64,000 nucleotides of DNA from a virus (IMGVR_UViG_3300008108_000067:1-64000); one strand, 5' to 3'. Positions 31,250 to 40,676 are shown, counted from the first letter of the stretch. Translations and numbers: made by a program. Notes: generated by a model from the letters alone, not told the origin.

Positions 31250-31820
31250 CGAATTCTCCGGCTTCGACCTTTATTAAATGGTCTTTGAGTTTTTGTATTT
31301 CTTCTTCTAAATCTCTTCGAACAGTAGTTAAATCAACATTCCATTTTTCAATCATCAAAATCTTTTCTTGGTCTGCATGAATAAATTCTGGTTGTGATAG
31401 ATTTTCGTGGTAATTTTGAAGTTCTTGTATTCTATCTTTTACCCAGGCAATATGATTTTGTTTACCTTTTTCTACAATTGTTTCTACCCATTTACCCTGA
31501 CGTTTTAATTCCATCTCTTCTCTTTCTATACAATTATAACAAACACCACGTTTTTTATAAGCTTTTAGATGAACACCATTCAAGGGAGTGTCGCACTTTG
31601 GACACCACCACGGCGTTTTAAAACCATCCAGTTTAGTGACCGATTGGATTAATCCATTTTTCCTAGTCCACTTTGTACCATTTACATCCACCCACACTTC
31701 ACCTTCTTTTCGTTCAACTTGTTTCGGTGTCCAACCAAACGTAAGTTTTTGTTCCTGCTTGTTCATTACTTCACCAATTTTTCTTCTTACGTTCTTCATT
31801 GCATCTTCATTTGTTGCCAT
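31203..31820 (-). CDS. Zinc-ribbon, coiled-coil protein before terminase
   Basis: 205 residues. A four-cysteine zinc ribbon (CPKC and CYNC about 20 residues apart, around residues 73-96) lies after a small beta domain (EVWVDVNGTKWTRKNGLIQS). A coiled coil follows (KDRIQELQNYHENL, DLTTVRRDLEEEIQKLKDHL). Its position two genes upstream of terminase makes a packaging or recognition role possible, but it does not look like T4 gp16. GAGAGG lies 5 nt before the ATG. Confidence 0.6.
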   Translation of the reverse strand: MATNEDAMKNVRRKIGEVMNKQEQKLTFGWTPKQVERKEGEVWVDVNGTKWTRKNGLIQSVTKLDGFKTPWWCPKCDTPLNGVHLKAYKKRGVCYNCIEREEMELKRQGKWVETIVEKGKQNHIAWVKDRIQELQNYHENLSQPEFIHADQEKILMIEKWNVDLTTVRRDLEEEIQKLKDHLIKVEAGEFDETGKFGDPAYTENN

Positions 31821-31829
31821 AGTAACCTC

Positions 31830-34682
31830 TCAGTTTGATATTGCTTTTTTAACTATACTCATTGCTGCGGTATATACTGGTTCTTTTTTATCGTATTTTA
31901 ACGCGGTTCCTACAAATATATCTCTATCCGTTTTTGGATTTCTAACTTTCTGTTTTAATACCTTTGCCAAAGTTTGACGTTTTGCCGGTGGTACGTTTGA
32001 TACCATATCTTTGGGTGATTTTGTCGGTGTAACTTTTGGCTTTTGTTTCATTTTTGGAGCAGTTACATCTTTACCATGTGTCTGCGTCAACTTCAAAGCT
32101 TCCTCTGAATCTGTTGTTACTTTAACAATTTTATCAAAGATTTTTTTGTCAAATTTACCGTATACTTTGGTAAATATTTCTTGCTTTGCTCTATCTGTTA
32201 TGTTTGGATTTCCCATAACAGACCGAAGTTGTGTACCACTAATATTTTTACCATCAATTTGTAGTTGCATCTCAGGAGCAACTATAAAGTATCCTTGATC
32301 TGCGTATCCTTTGAGGTCTTTTTCTGGTACTTCTTCGTATGGTTTGAAATATTTTCCTCCCAACCGGTCAGCATCTTTTTGACTGACTGCTGTAACGTAC
32401 ACCGCGTCTGGTGGTAATTTACTTAATACTTCCGATGGTGCGTATGGATTTTTAACTTGTATTACGTTATCGTCTGGTATTCCAAACATACGAGTCATAA
32501 TTTCTTTTTTGTCTTTGAACCCGAACGGTGATTTGGTTGCATCGGTTTTATCGCTCGATGCGATATATACATTATCTTTACCAAATTTCTTTACCATTGC
32601 TTGATAGATACTATAATGTCCAGCATGAAATGGTTGAAATCTTCCGGTAAATATAGCAGCAATTTTACGTTCCCCAACAGGTGTGGGTTCTGTCTTTTGC
32701 GCTTCCGGTTCTTTCTTTGGTTCTTCTACTGGTGCTTCTTCGGCTTTACCCTTCGCAAACTTCAAAGTTCCTAAAATTTGATTTACTGGTGCGAATGTAC
32801 CTGTAAATTTATATGGTTTGCCGTTATATATAAACACCAATCCTTCTGATGGTACGACATTATCAATACCAATATCGTCCAATCGTTCAATTTGTGTTTG
32901 TAGTTTTGCAAGTTTATTTATATCGTCTGTATCTTGTAGAGACTTAATAGTATCTAATAATTCTTTCTTCAACGATGCAGTTAATTCTGGATTGTTTGCC
33001 GATAACGTATTGGTAACACGACGAAGTGTATCAGCTCCTACTTTCAGAAAAATACTTTCTAATGGGCGTGTAACAGCTCGTTCCGAATTCGTTAATTCAG
33101 TTGCTTCAAATTGCCTAAACCATTTTTTGGTTTCTGGATCTTCAAAGTCCTTAACTCCAATAGCTTTCTTGTCTCCCGTTGCCCATCGTTTAACCAATCC
33201 ATTAAATTGTTCTTCCGATAATTCCAATCCTTGTGTTTCTACTTGTCTGGTAAGTTCTCTTTCCCACCATGCTATTTTATAATCTTCCAAGGTATTTTTA
33301 TCGTCAAGATCAAATTCTTGTTGTAGTCGTGTCAATGCTGCACCATACTCTTGCATTTTTTCTTTATTACGAGCAGTATCTGCGTCGCTAAATGCAATAC
33401 TACGTGGTCCAGATATACCAAACGTTTTTTGTTGCTGTGCGTTTACTTTTGTAATTTGATCAGAAAGTTTTTTACTATCCTCTATATCACGACCAATTTC
33501 GTTTCCTTCTTCGTCGTATTTAACAGTTCCATGAAATACCAAAACACTCTTGTCGTATGGTATAACGTTCTTTGTGTCTGGAAATATTATCTCAACGTTC
33601 ATAAATTTTGAACCGTCAGCAAACATCTGATCACGTTCTTCTTGTGGTAAAGCTTGAATAGCTTTAGTGATATCATCCGCAGCACCACCAAAAGCTTTTT
33701 CAACGTTACCTCGTCCGGCAAACATCTGTCGTAAATCTGCCGCAGGTAGTGCGTTTTTTGCTTTATTTTTTACTTGGCCTTTATTACGAGCAAAAACAAC
33801 TTGACCATCTCTAACAGAAAACATGATATTTTGTCCATCAAGTTTTTCTGTGACAGGTGCTTCCGCATCTAACCCACCTACCAATCCACGTTTAATCATT
33901 TCTTTTACATCAGAAAACTTTAATGTATCATCTTCATACGGATGTGCTAAATGTCCTGCCGCACCACCCTCAGATATTAATTGCCATGGACCATTAGGAA
34001 CATTACCTTCATATAGTTCAGAAAGATAAACATATTCTAAGCCTTCATTCTTTTTATCTCGTCCGTGGTCTTTACGAGCAAGTTTCCAGTTACCATTTTT
34101 TGCACCATTGGGATGATGTACATCATGGTTTTTCATTTTTGATTTGCCGTACTTCTTAACTGCCTTTTTGCGGTCACGGTTACGGGCAACACGGTCATCC
34201 TGAGTCTTTTTAAGGTAGTTACGAACTTTTTCGGGATGACGGCGATTGTATCTCCGCATTCGTTCCGTGCTTGATAGTGCTTCATTATTGATGAATTCAT
34301 CATCATGCTCCGGTCCAATAGAGTAAGGGTATGCAAATGCATTATCTTTATTTTGTGGTTTAATTTCATCCACTCCACCTTCACCTGCACCTGTCTCTCC
34401 ACCAGTATCACCGCTGTCTGTTGGTGGTGTTGTTGGTTCTTCTGCTGGTTGTTCACCAGTTTTTATTACACGAGGATATAATGGATAGAAAAATCCATAA
34501 TTTTTTATTTTTTCTTTTGCTTTTTTACGCTTCTTCTTCATCTCATCCATTGAATCTGTGTGATTAATGGTTAGTTCACCAACAAGTTCTGGTGCCAACT
34601 TCGCAACCAAAAAATTATGTTGGTCAACATATTCATTTTCATTCAATATATTTTCAAATAAATTATTTATTGGATTACTCAT
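31830..34682 (-). CDS. HNH-like, nucleotide ligase and nucleotidyltransferase fusion
   Basis: 950 residues with at least four parts. (1) Residues 1-120: linker; the start INNLFENILNE could be a targeting peptide. (2) About 135-215: basic region with DVHHPNGAKNGNW and DHGRDK, a His-Me-finger (HNH)-like pattern. (3) About 270-640: a covalent nucleotidyltransferase (ligase) core with motif I EKLDGQN (Lys280), ARNKG (299-302), MNVEIIFP (Glu364), EGLVF (Glu613) and YKFTG (Lys625). (4) 672-840: a cytidylyltransferase/NMNAT-like domain with GRFQPFHAGH (680-689) and ISGTQLR (814-820). Residues 906-950 are the tag module also ending the HAD protein at 19627. It likely joins or caps nucleic acid and transfers a nucleotide; the substrates are unknown. 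The start overlaps the previous stop (ATGA). Confidence 0.8.
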   Translation of the reverse strand: MSNPINNLFENILNENEYVDQHNFLVAKLAPELVGELTINHTDSMDEMKKKRKKAKEKIKNYGFFYPLYPRVIKTGEQPAEEPTTPPTDSGDTGGETGAGEGGVDEIKPQNKDNAFAYPYSIGPEHDDEFINNEALSSTERMRRYNRRHPEKVRNYLKKTQDDRVARNRDRKKAVKKYGKSKMKNHDVHHPNGAKNGNWKLARKDHGRDKKNEGLEYVYLSELYEGNVPNGPWQLISEGGAAGHLAHPYEDDTLKFSDVKEMIKRGLVGGLDAEAPVTEKLDGQNIMFSVRDGQVVFARNKGQVKNKAKNALPAADLRQMFAGRGNVEKAFGGAADDITKAIQALPQEERDQMFADGSKFMNVEIIFPDTKNVIPYDKSVLVFHGTVKYDEEGNEIGRDIEDSKKLSDQITKVNAQQQKTFGISGPRSIAFSDADTARNKEKMQEYGAALTRLQQEFDLDDKNTLEDYKIAWWERELTRQVETQGLELSEEQFNGLVKRWATGDKKAIGVKDFEDPETKKWFRQFEATELTNSERAVTRPLESIFLKVGADTLRRVTNTLSANNPELTASLKKELLDTIKSLQDTDDINKLAKLQTQIERLDDIGIDNVVPSEGLVFIYNGKPYKFTGTFAPVNQILGTLKFAKGKAEEAPVEEPKKEPEAQKTEPTPVGERKIAAIFTGRFQPFHAGHYSIYQAMVKKFGKDNVYIASSDKTDATKSPFGFKDKKEIMTRMFGIPDDNVIQVKNPYAPSEVLSKLPPDAVYVTAVSQKDADRLGGKYFKPYEEVPEKDLKGYADQGYFIVAPEMQLQIDGKNISGTQLRSVMGNPNITDRAKQEIFTKVYGKFDKKIFDKIVKVTTDSEEALKLTQTHGKDVTAPKMKQKPKVTPTKSPKDMVSNVPPAKRQTLAKVLKQKVRNPKTDRDIFVGTALKYDKKEPVYTAAMSIVKKAISN

Positions 34683-36499
34683 AGTTGTGAACCTGAGAAG
34701 AAGGTAGGTGTTGAAATTATATCCAGATTTAGTGCATTGTTGTTCAAATCAAACAACTCTGTTTTGAATACCAAACTAGATGTAATCTGTGAATTGTTTG
34801 GGATTGTAATTGTAACTTCGTCTGGACTAAATGCATATTCTTCTGCAACTTTCAAAGAAACATTTGCAAATTGCCAAAATCCGTTCGATACTACAAATCG
34901 TAACCCAGCACTACCACTCTGTGTAATTCTAAAATTAAATGTCTTTTGTGGAAAATATGCTACCTTTTCCGTGGTTGAGATAGAACCTATCTTTTGTCCA
35001 AGTTTATCTCTACCAATTACCGCCGATCCTGTTAAATAAATATCTACATTGTAGTTACTTGCTGTAAAAGCGGCGGATTGTGAAGTGGTATATACGAAAC
35101 TGTCTAGTTTCAAGGTATATTCGGATGTTGGGAACAATCCAAATTCTTGTCGTGTACCGATGAAATAACTACTTGCCGTAGTCAACGCATAGACAGCATC
35201 CAGCATATGACTGTCATCACGGGGTAAAGTAAATTGGTACGACGAAGATACCGCGTCATCGTAATAGGACGGATCAGGGATTGCTGATCCTGTCATCCGA
35301 TATCCATACCAACTAGAAGATATTATTTGATTAGTACTGAATACCCCAATCGGTTGTTCTCTGTTTGCCAGTCCTGTTGAACTTGTTATTAGTAATTCAC
35401 CAACAACCGTTGGCGTATCAGCAATAAATTCAAAGTCGGTTACTATTGCAGCTTCTCTGTTTGATGCCTTAATTCTAAATATTTGTCCGCTAACTGTATC
35501 TAGATTAATTAATCGTAACTTTGCAAATGAACGTATATTTGTTGGTAATATTCTAACACTTTCACTTACATAGTAATAGTTTATAGATCCTGTTATAGAT
35601 GATGCCGTACGGACATATGTAGTATTTGATGCGGTGTATAAACTTTCACCCAATTCGTACTGCCCATTATATAATGTAGGTATACTTAGAATATTTCCAT
35701 CAGTTGAACTTGTAATGTTTATATCAGTAAATGATTTAGATGCATTTAAATGACTGAGTGGTAAGTTCAACGATGCCGTGTGATTTTCCAACACTGTGTA
35801 CGATTCCGTAGTTGCCGGTATTGTACCCAAATATTTTCTTTTCTGTAATGTAACACTTCCTGTGATTTTTGGAGTTAGATGAAATGATCTAAATTGAAAC
35901 GTGTTACAATCATTTACAACTATGTATCCCCGTTGCTTGTTGAGTACACTCTTAGGTTTTAATACTATATTAGAAACTGCTTGATTAATTATTGACTGAC
36001 TCAACAACGAACCCGTTAATAACAATTCGTTTGTTATTATCTGCGGTTGTACTTTTAATCGAATTGGCGTTATGTTTTGGTTTTTTGGTTCTATGATAAT
36101 TTTCTTCTGCCAACTTACATTTGAACGACCTTTCCAATCACTTGGTATTGGATTTCCGTTTGCCAATTGTCTAGCGGTTCCCACAATAGTAAGAATTGCT
36201 GCACCACGAGCTGAGTTTTCATAAACTTCGACAACTATAACTCTAGCTCCACCTTCTGCAAAGTTTTTGATAGCTTCCACATACATACTTTTTCCATTGA
36301 CATCAAGTAGTTCAATAAAAATGTTTGTATTTGGTTCTAACAATCCCGTTCCTGTTATAAGGAATGCGTTACGTCCACCAGTAAAATAACTATTTAATTG
36401 TTTTATATTAAAATATACAGATTCCTGTGCGGTATCCTTCACCAACACAGGAATCTTGTCTAAATTTTGTTTAAATAATTCTTTTCTAGTTCTTGGCAT
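34679..36499 (-). CDS. Large beta-rich virion structural protein
   Basis: 606 residues, beta-rich with many Ser/Thr/Asn, e.g. NAFLITGTGLLEPNTNIFIE, ARVIVVEVYENSARGAAILT, and short SSITGSI and TASSYF stretches typical of virion proteins here. I do not recognise the family; it may be a head or tail decoration, a fibre attachment or a large neck protein. GAGAG precedes the ATG and a promoter-like element lies 25 nt upstream, so it begins the operon that includes the 950-residue fusion and terminase. Its stop overlaps the next start by ATGA. Confidence 0.6.
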   Translation of the reverse strand: MPRTRKELFKQNLDKIPVLVKDTAQESVYFNIKQLNSYFTGGRNAFLITGTGLLEPNTNIFIELLDVNGKSMYVEAIKNFAEGGARVIVVEVYENSARGAAILTIVGTARQLANGNPIPSDWKGRSNVSWQKKIIIEPKNQNITPIRLKVQPQIITNELLLTGSLLSQSIINQAVSNIVLKPKSVLNKQRGYIVVNDCNTFQFRSFHLTPKITGSVTLQKRKYLGTIPATTESYTVLENHTASLNLPLSHLNASKSFTDINITSSTDGNILSIPTLYNGQYELGESLYTASNTTYVRTASSITGSINYYYVSESVRILPTNIRSFAKLRLINLDTVSGQIFRIKASNREAAIVTDFEFIADTPTVVGELLITSSTGLANREQPIGVFSTNQIISSSWYGYRMTGSAIPDPSYYDDAVSSSYQFTLPRDDSHMLDAVYALTTASSYFIGTRQEFGLFPTSEYTLKLDSFVYTTSQSAAFTASNYNVDIYLTGSAVIGRDKLGQKIGSISTTEKVAYFPQKTFNFRITQSGSAGLRFVVSNGFWQFANVSLKVAEEYAFSPDEVTITIPNNSQITSSLVFKTELFDLNNNALNLDIISTPTFFSGSQL

Positions 36500-36524
36500 A
36501 GTCTCTCAACGTGAATACTACTCA

Positions 36525-36534
36525 ATATAAATAG
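36525..36534 (-). promoter_or_regulatory. Late-promoter-like element (CTATTTATAT)
   Basis: The coding strand reads CTATTTATAT, 25 nt before the structural gene start, in the 38-nt gap after the Mre11-Rad50 gene. It separates the replication block from a late operon. A short imperfect stem (CGTGA/TCACG) brackets the site. Confidence 0.5.
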
Positions 36535-36537
36535 TTA

Positions 36538-39500
36538 TCACGATTGGATATAGGAGAATCCGTCCTCTCTTTTTATCTCAATTAAATTGTCCACCATATC
36601 TCTAGCCGCATCCAAATGACTGATGACAATAAGGAAATCGAATTGAGTTTTGAGAATACCGAACATCGTATGCATTGAACTTAAATTTTCCGCATCAAGA
36701 GTACCCAATCCTTCATCAATAATCATAAAGTTAGACTTTGGTAAGTTTGAAGCGTTCATCAATGCCACACGGATAGCCAAACTACTGATGAACCGTTCCA
36801 TACCCGACGAGTTTTCCAACGGCCAGATACGGTCATAATCGTAGTTTAATTTACCCACGATGTTTTTTCCATCCACTTCGAGAGAAATAGTAAAGTCCAC
36901 TATTTGTGACAGAATATTGTTAATTTCTGCCTCAATATTTGGTATAGCTTTACTCATCAAGTCGTACGGAATACCATCACGACCAACAGCTTCCATATAA
37001 TACTTATATGCTTCGTAAGTATTCTCCAACTCTTCGGCTTCCTTAATCTGGTTCATAATATCGGTCTTGGTGGCTTCCAGTACCTTGACCTCACCGTGAA
37101 GTTCACGGATAACCTTTTCCATATGGTCAGCCTTCTTCTTTGCCGATGCAATATCGTGTTCGACAAAAGAGATTTGCTTATCAATATCTACATTATGTTC
37201 GATATTTTCTTTGTTCAACCGATGAAGTTCAATATCATTTTCTATTTGTTCCCGCTTACGGTCACACTTTTCGATGTTGGTAATCAACTTCTGGATTTCC
37301 AGTTCAACTCCACTTGCATTCTTTTGAAGCTGTTGGACTTCGGTTTGTAACTTTTCATAACTTACACAAAGATTGACCTTCTCGACCAACGGTTCCATCT
37401 GCTCCTTAATTGTGGTAAGGGCATCTTCTTGGTCAAATCGGAGTCTATCCAACTGTACCAGTTCTGCGTTTACTTGGTCCTTATCAGCGATAACTGACTT
37501 ATTGTTTTCTACACACACCAAACAGTCTGAATTGTACTTGTACCCAGATAACTTCTGCTGGAACTTCTCCTTCTCAGTAATCTTGGAAACGGTAAGTTTC
37601 AATGCAGATGACCCCTTGTTAAATAATCCAGTTAATCTCTCGTATTCACTTACCGCCTGCTTTAGTTCTGGAATATTTGCCTCTACCACCCGATGTGTCT
37701 TTTCAGTGATGTTCTGGTTGAGCAGTTTTAGTCGTTCCTCTGCTTCCGTTTTTTGTTGTTCGTAGGTTGCAGACAATTCTATGGTCTTGTCTTTGTTTGA
37801 TAAGAGTGTATCAATGTCTAGTTCAATATTTGGAACAGGACGTTTCTTATCTTGGAATTCCTTTAATTTTTCATAAAAAGTTTCTTGTTCTTGTTTGAGC
37901 CTTGTAAATATACCTTCAATCCGTTCATGCTCCTCACGAGTCGTATCCAACTTGGTCTGAGTATCCGATAAAGTTTGGGTAAAATCTATCTTCTTAAACT
38001 TACGAAGTGCCCCAGAAATTTCCTTCATCTCATCATTTGCTGTGTCACATAACTTATCAAAGATACTTAATCCCATAAACTGAATGAGAAGGTCTTTACG
38101 TTCAGAATGTGACTTATCAATAAACAATGCGTTACTAGTTTGACCACTTAATGCAGTCAAGACGAAATCTTCATAACTACCAACATAATTACGAATGTTG
38201 GCATTAGTATCACGACGGTCCTCACCATTGAGTGAAGTATGTGTTCCGTCCTCGTTTTCCTTCCAGAACAAGACATCTACCTTGACATCACCATTCTTCT
38301 TACGAGTTCCAGTTCTACGGATGTAGAATATTTCATCGTTGATTTCAAACTTTAATTGACAGGTGAATTCGTTTTTACGGTTGTTCATGATGTGGTCACC
38401 ACGGAACGCACGTGGTGTCTTGTCGTAAAGACAGAAGATGAGTGCATCCATTGAAGAACTCTTTCCCGTTGCGTTCTGAGCAAACACTCCGTATATTCCC
38501 TTCATCTTCCCAAAGTTAATCACATTGTCCTCACCATAGGAGAACATATTAGAAAACTTTAATTGAATAGGACGCCAATGTACATTTCTAGAATGATCAT
38601 CGTGACTAATTTGTGCATTGAGATTTTTATTAACATCCAAAATTTTTGTCATCAATGGACGGTCAATTGTATTATCATACTGACGTTCCAACCAATCTTG
38701 AATGAGTTGGTTCTGTATGTTTAGATTGTTTACATCAACAATATCTGATCCACTCTTAATTTTGTCACGATTGGTATTATCGGTTCTGGACTTGTTAATG
38801 CTTAGTTCAATAATATTATATTGTTTGCGTAGTGTTGCTACTACCTTCTTAACACCAGAATTATCAAGAGTTCCCGTAAAAAGTCGCATGCGAACATTTT
38901 TTGGAACATCCGTAGGGAATGGTAATTTTCCATTCTTAACTTCCAACGTATAATATCCATAATTATTTTGTAATGACTTGAATTCATGTGTGCATGCACT
39001 GACATCCCACATACACCAACCGTGATTATCTACCGTTTCTCCGTGGTTCTGCTGAATGAGTGAGGATGCGTACACTATAATTGGTTTCTTTGCGTGTACA
39101 TCTCGTTCTTGTAGTATCTGGTATTTGTGGATGTCACCCAACAGTACCATATCAAATCCGTTGAACAATGATGTTTCAACGTGACGGTTAGTAATTACGT
39201 ACCGTGCATCGGTTTGTGCACCGTGTACTGGTCCGTGGTATAATGCAATCTTACGGCGACCCTCACAATCCTTTACGGAAGGCCACTGTTCTCTATCATC
39301 CAAAATGGAAAATACAGCAAAATCAGTATCACCAACTTGATAGATACCAGAATGTTTTAGATAGTGTAATTGTTCGTGGTTAATACTTTTGATTAGTGGT
39401 GTCAAACTATCCAATCGGTTCATATTGGACAGATTCAAATCGTGATTACCAGCAATCACTAAGGTGGGAGCTATGTTAGCTAGGTTCTTTAAAAACTCCG

Positions 39501-39717
39501 TTGCCATCATCACCATTTCAGGACTCATGTCCGTCTTTGCGTGCAGAATATCACCAGCAACAACAATAACCGAGTCAGTCAAATCTTCTTGACGTAACTG
39601 GTTATATAGTGTTTCAAAACATTCCCGATATTCATCGTGTCGTTTAAATAGTCGTATATGAATATCCGCAAGGTGTACAATTTTATTAAGCTTGTTAATA
39701 CCAGCGATATGTGTCAT
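36538..39717 (-). CDS. 47-46: Fused Mre11-Rad50 recombination nuclease (gp47-gp46 type)
   Basis: 1059 residues in one chain. Residues 1-370 are the Mre11/SbcD phosphoesterase: HLADIH (Asp18, His20), VVAGDILH (Asp56 region), GNHD (91-93), YHGPVHG (His161) and LLGDIHK (Asp195, His197). From about 385 comes Rad50/SbcC: Walker A AQNATGKS (413-420), long coiled coils with a zinc hook CLVC (732-735), a degenerate signature SSGMERF (about 970) and Walker B FMIIDE (997-1002). T4 makes these as separate gp47 and gp46. The complex processes DNA ends for recombination-dependent replication and degrades host DNA. The start overlaps the primase stop (ATGA). Confidence 0.95.
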   Translation of the reverse strand: MTHIAGINKLNKIVHLADIHIRLFKRHDEYRECFETLYNQLRQEDLTDSVIVVAGDILHAKTDMSPEMVMMATEFLKNLANIAPTLVIAGNHDLNLSNMNRLDSLTPLIKSINHEQLHYLKHSGIYQVGDTDFAVFSILDDREQWPSVKDCEGRRKIALYHGPVHGAQTDARYVITNRHVETSLFNGFDMVLLGDIHKYQILQERDVHAKKPIIVYASSLIQQNHGETVDNHGWCMWDVSACTHEFKSLQNNYGYYTLEVKNGKLPFPTDVPKNVRMRLFTGTLDNSGVKKVVATLRKQYNIIELSINKSRTDNTNRDKIKSGSDIVDVNNLNIQNQLIQDWLERQYDNTIDRPLMTKILDVNKNLNAQISHDDHSRNVHWRPIQLKFSNMFSYGEDNVINFGKMKGIYGVFAQNATGKSSSMDALIFCLYDKTPRAFRGDHIMNNRKNEFTCQLKFEINDEIFYIRRTGTRKKNGDVKVDVLFWKENEDGTHTSLNGEDRRDTNANIRNYVGSYEDFVLTALSGQTSNALFIDKSHSERKDLLIQFMGLSIFDKLCDTANDEMKEISGALRKFKKIDFTQTLSDTQTKLDTTREEHERIEGIFTRLKQEQETFYEKLKEFQDKKRPVPNIELDIDTLLSNKDKTIELSATYEQQKTEAEERLKLLNQNITEKTHRVVEANIPELKQAVSEYERLTGLFNKGSSALKLTVSKITEKEKFQQKLSGYKYNSDCLVCVENNKSVIADKDQVNAELVQLDRLRFDQEDALTTIKEQMEPLVEKVNLCVSYEKLQTEVQQLQKNASGVELEIQKLITNIEKCDRKREQIENDIELHRLNKENIEHNVDIDKQISFVEHDIASAKKKADHMEKVIRELHGEVKVLEATKTDIMNQIKEAEELENTYEAYKYYMEAVGRDGIPYDLMSKAIPNIEAEINNILSQIVDFTISLEVDGKNIVGKLNYDYDRIWPLENSSGMERFISSLAIRVALMNASNLPKSNFMIIDEGLGTLDAENLSSMHTMFGILKTQFDFLIVISHLDAARDMVDNLIEIKREDGFSYIQS

Positions 39718-40628
39718 GTGTTTTGTAACCTATTTTGTATAAAGTCCTTAAATGTCGTTGCCTTTGAGTTATTTATAAACTCCCAGGTCTTTTGAAATCC
39801 AAGGTCGGCGGCGTCCCCACCACTCACCGATACTTGTGATACATTAATACCATATGATGTTAACTTTCGTTCCAGATTCAATGCTTCTGTCTTTGCATCA
39901 TCGTCAAGAAGAATATACACGTTCTTGACTTTATTTTCAAGTAGTTTTACTTCTAATTTTTTCGGTAAAAACTTCCCCAACATTGGAATTGCATTCCGTC
40001 GAACTGAGATAGCGTCAAACACTCCTTCCACTAATACAATCGGTTCGTTCCAATTAATCTGTTCTTCAAATACCACCACATTCTTTGATACTGGTGGGTT
40101 CTTGTACTTCATATTTGTATCGTGATATGCACGTGCGATGAAGTAATTTAGCTTTCCATCTACACCATACGAAGGGACAATAATACGACCACCATACTGA
40201 CCTGTCTCACAATATCCCATTCGATAACGGATAATATCGTATCCAGAAATGCTACGCTTCTTTAAGTAATTGATTGCGTGTTTGTATTCAAATGTATTGG
40301 TGGGTTTCCAAAGTGGTTTAAATTCGTGTGGAAGGTGAAGCTCAACAATTTCGTCCGTTGATGTATCTGTATAACTCTTAACATCTTCTTCACTCAAACA
40401 CTTTTTAAGCTCTTTTATTTGTGCGGGTGACACATCCAGTTTTCTAAACAAACCAAGTAGGTGCCCACCTTTTGCACCACACACCCAACACTTCCATTTA
40501 TTCTTTACAACATTAACTGCGAACTTCTTGTTACGATGATGGCAAAACGGGCAGGAGAAGTAGTGTTCTCCTTTGCCCATATGGTCATAATTGCCGAGTA
40601 TTTGTGATAAGAGAGAGATTAGATTCAT
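39714..40628 (-). CDS. 61: DNA primase, DnaG/Toprim type (gp61-like)
   Basis: 304 residues. An N-terminal zinc finger (C26-P-F-C29 and C47-W-V-C50) with the FAVNVVKNKWKCWVCGAKGG turn, then a Toprim core: VLVEGVFDAISV (Glu201, Asp205) and YILLDDDAKTEAL (Asp242-Asp244). It synthesises RNA primers for lagging-strand replication; in T4 this is gp61, which works with helicase gp41 (not in the window). The message has an unusual leader: the Shine-Dalgarno GGAGAG lies 16 nt before the ATG, with a 14-nt hairpin between. Its stop overlaps the Mre11-Rad50 start, so the two are coupled. Confidence 0.9.
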   Translation of the reverse strand: MNLISLLSQILGNYDHMGKGEHYFSCPFCHHRNKKFAVNVVKNKWKCWVCGAKGGHLLGLFRKLDVSPAQIKELKKCLSEEDVKSYTDTSTDEIVELHLPHEFKPLWKPTNTFEYKHAINYLKKRSISGYDIIRYRMGYCETGQYGGRIIVPSYGVDGKLNYFIARAYHDTNMKYKNPPVSKNVVVFEEQINWNEPIVLVEGVFDAISVRRNAIPMLGKFLPKKLEVKLLENKVKNVYILLDDDAKTEALNLERKLTSYGINVSQVSVSGGDAADLGFQKTWEFINNSKATTFKDFIQNRLQNT

Positions 40629-40630
40629 AT

Positions 40631-40652
40631 GTTAGAAATCTAACCTCTCTCC
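40631..40652 (-). promoter_or_regulatory. RBS with intervening hairpin for primase
   Basis: GGAGAGAG (40645-40652) is followed by GTTAGATTTCTAAC, a perfect 5-bp hairpin with a 4-nt loop, then AT and the ATG. Folding the hairpin shortens the effective distance from GGAG to ATG from about 20 to about 6 nt, an arrangement known from T4 gene 25. Confidence 0.55.
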
Positions 40653-40676
40653 TTCAAAAAAACAAGTGTTAATTTA

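Noticed and set aside
31203-31820. Small terminase subunit gp16
   Set aside because: The position near gp17 is suggestive, but a zinc ribbon followed by a coiled coil does not look like gp16, so it is left unnamed.
34679-36499. Calling this structural protein a gp10 or whisker (fibritin) homologue
   Set aside because: Only generic beta-rich composition is visible; no specific motif supports it.
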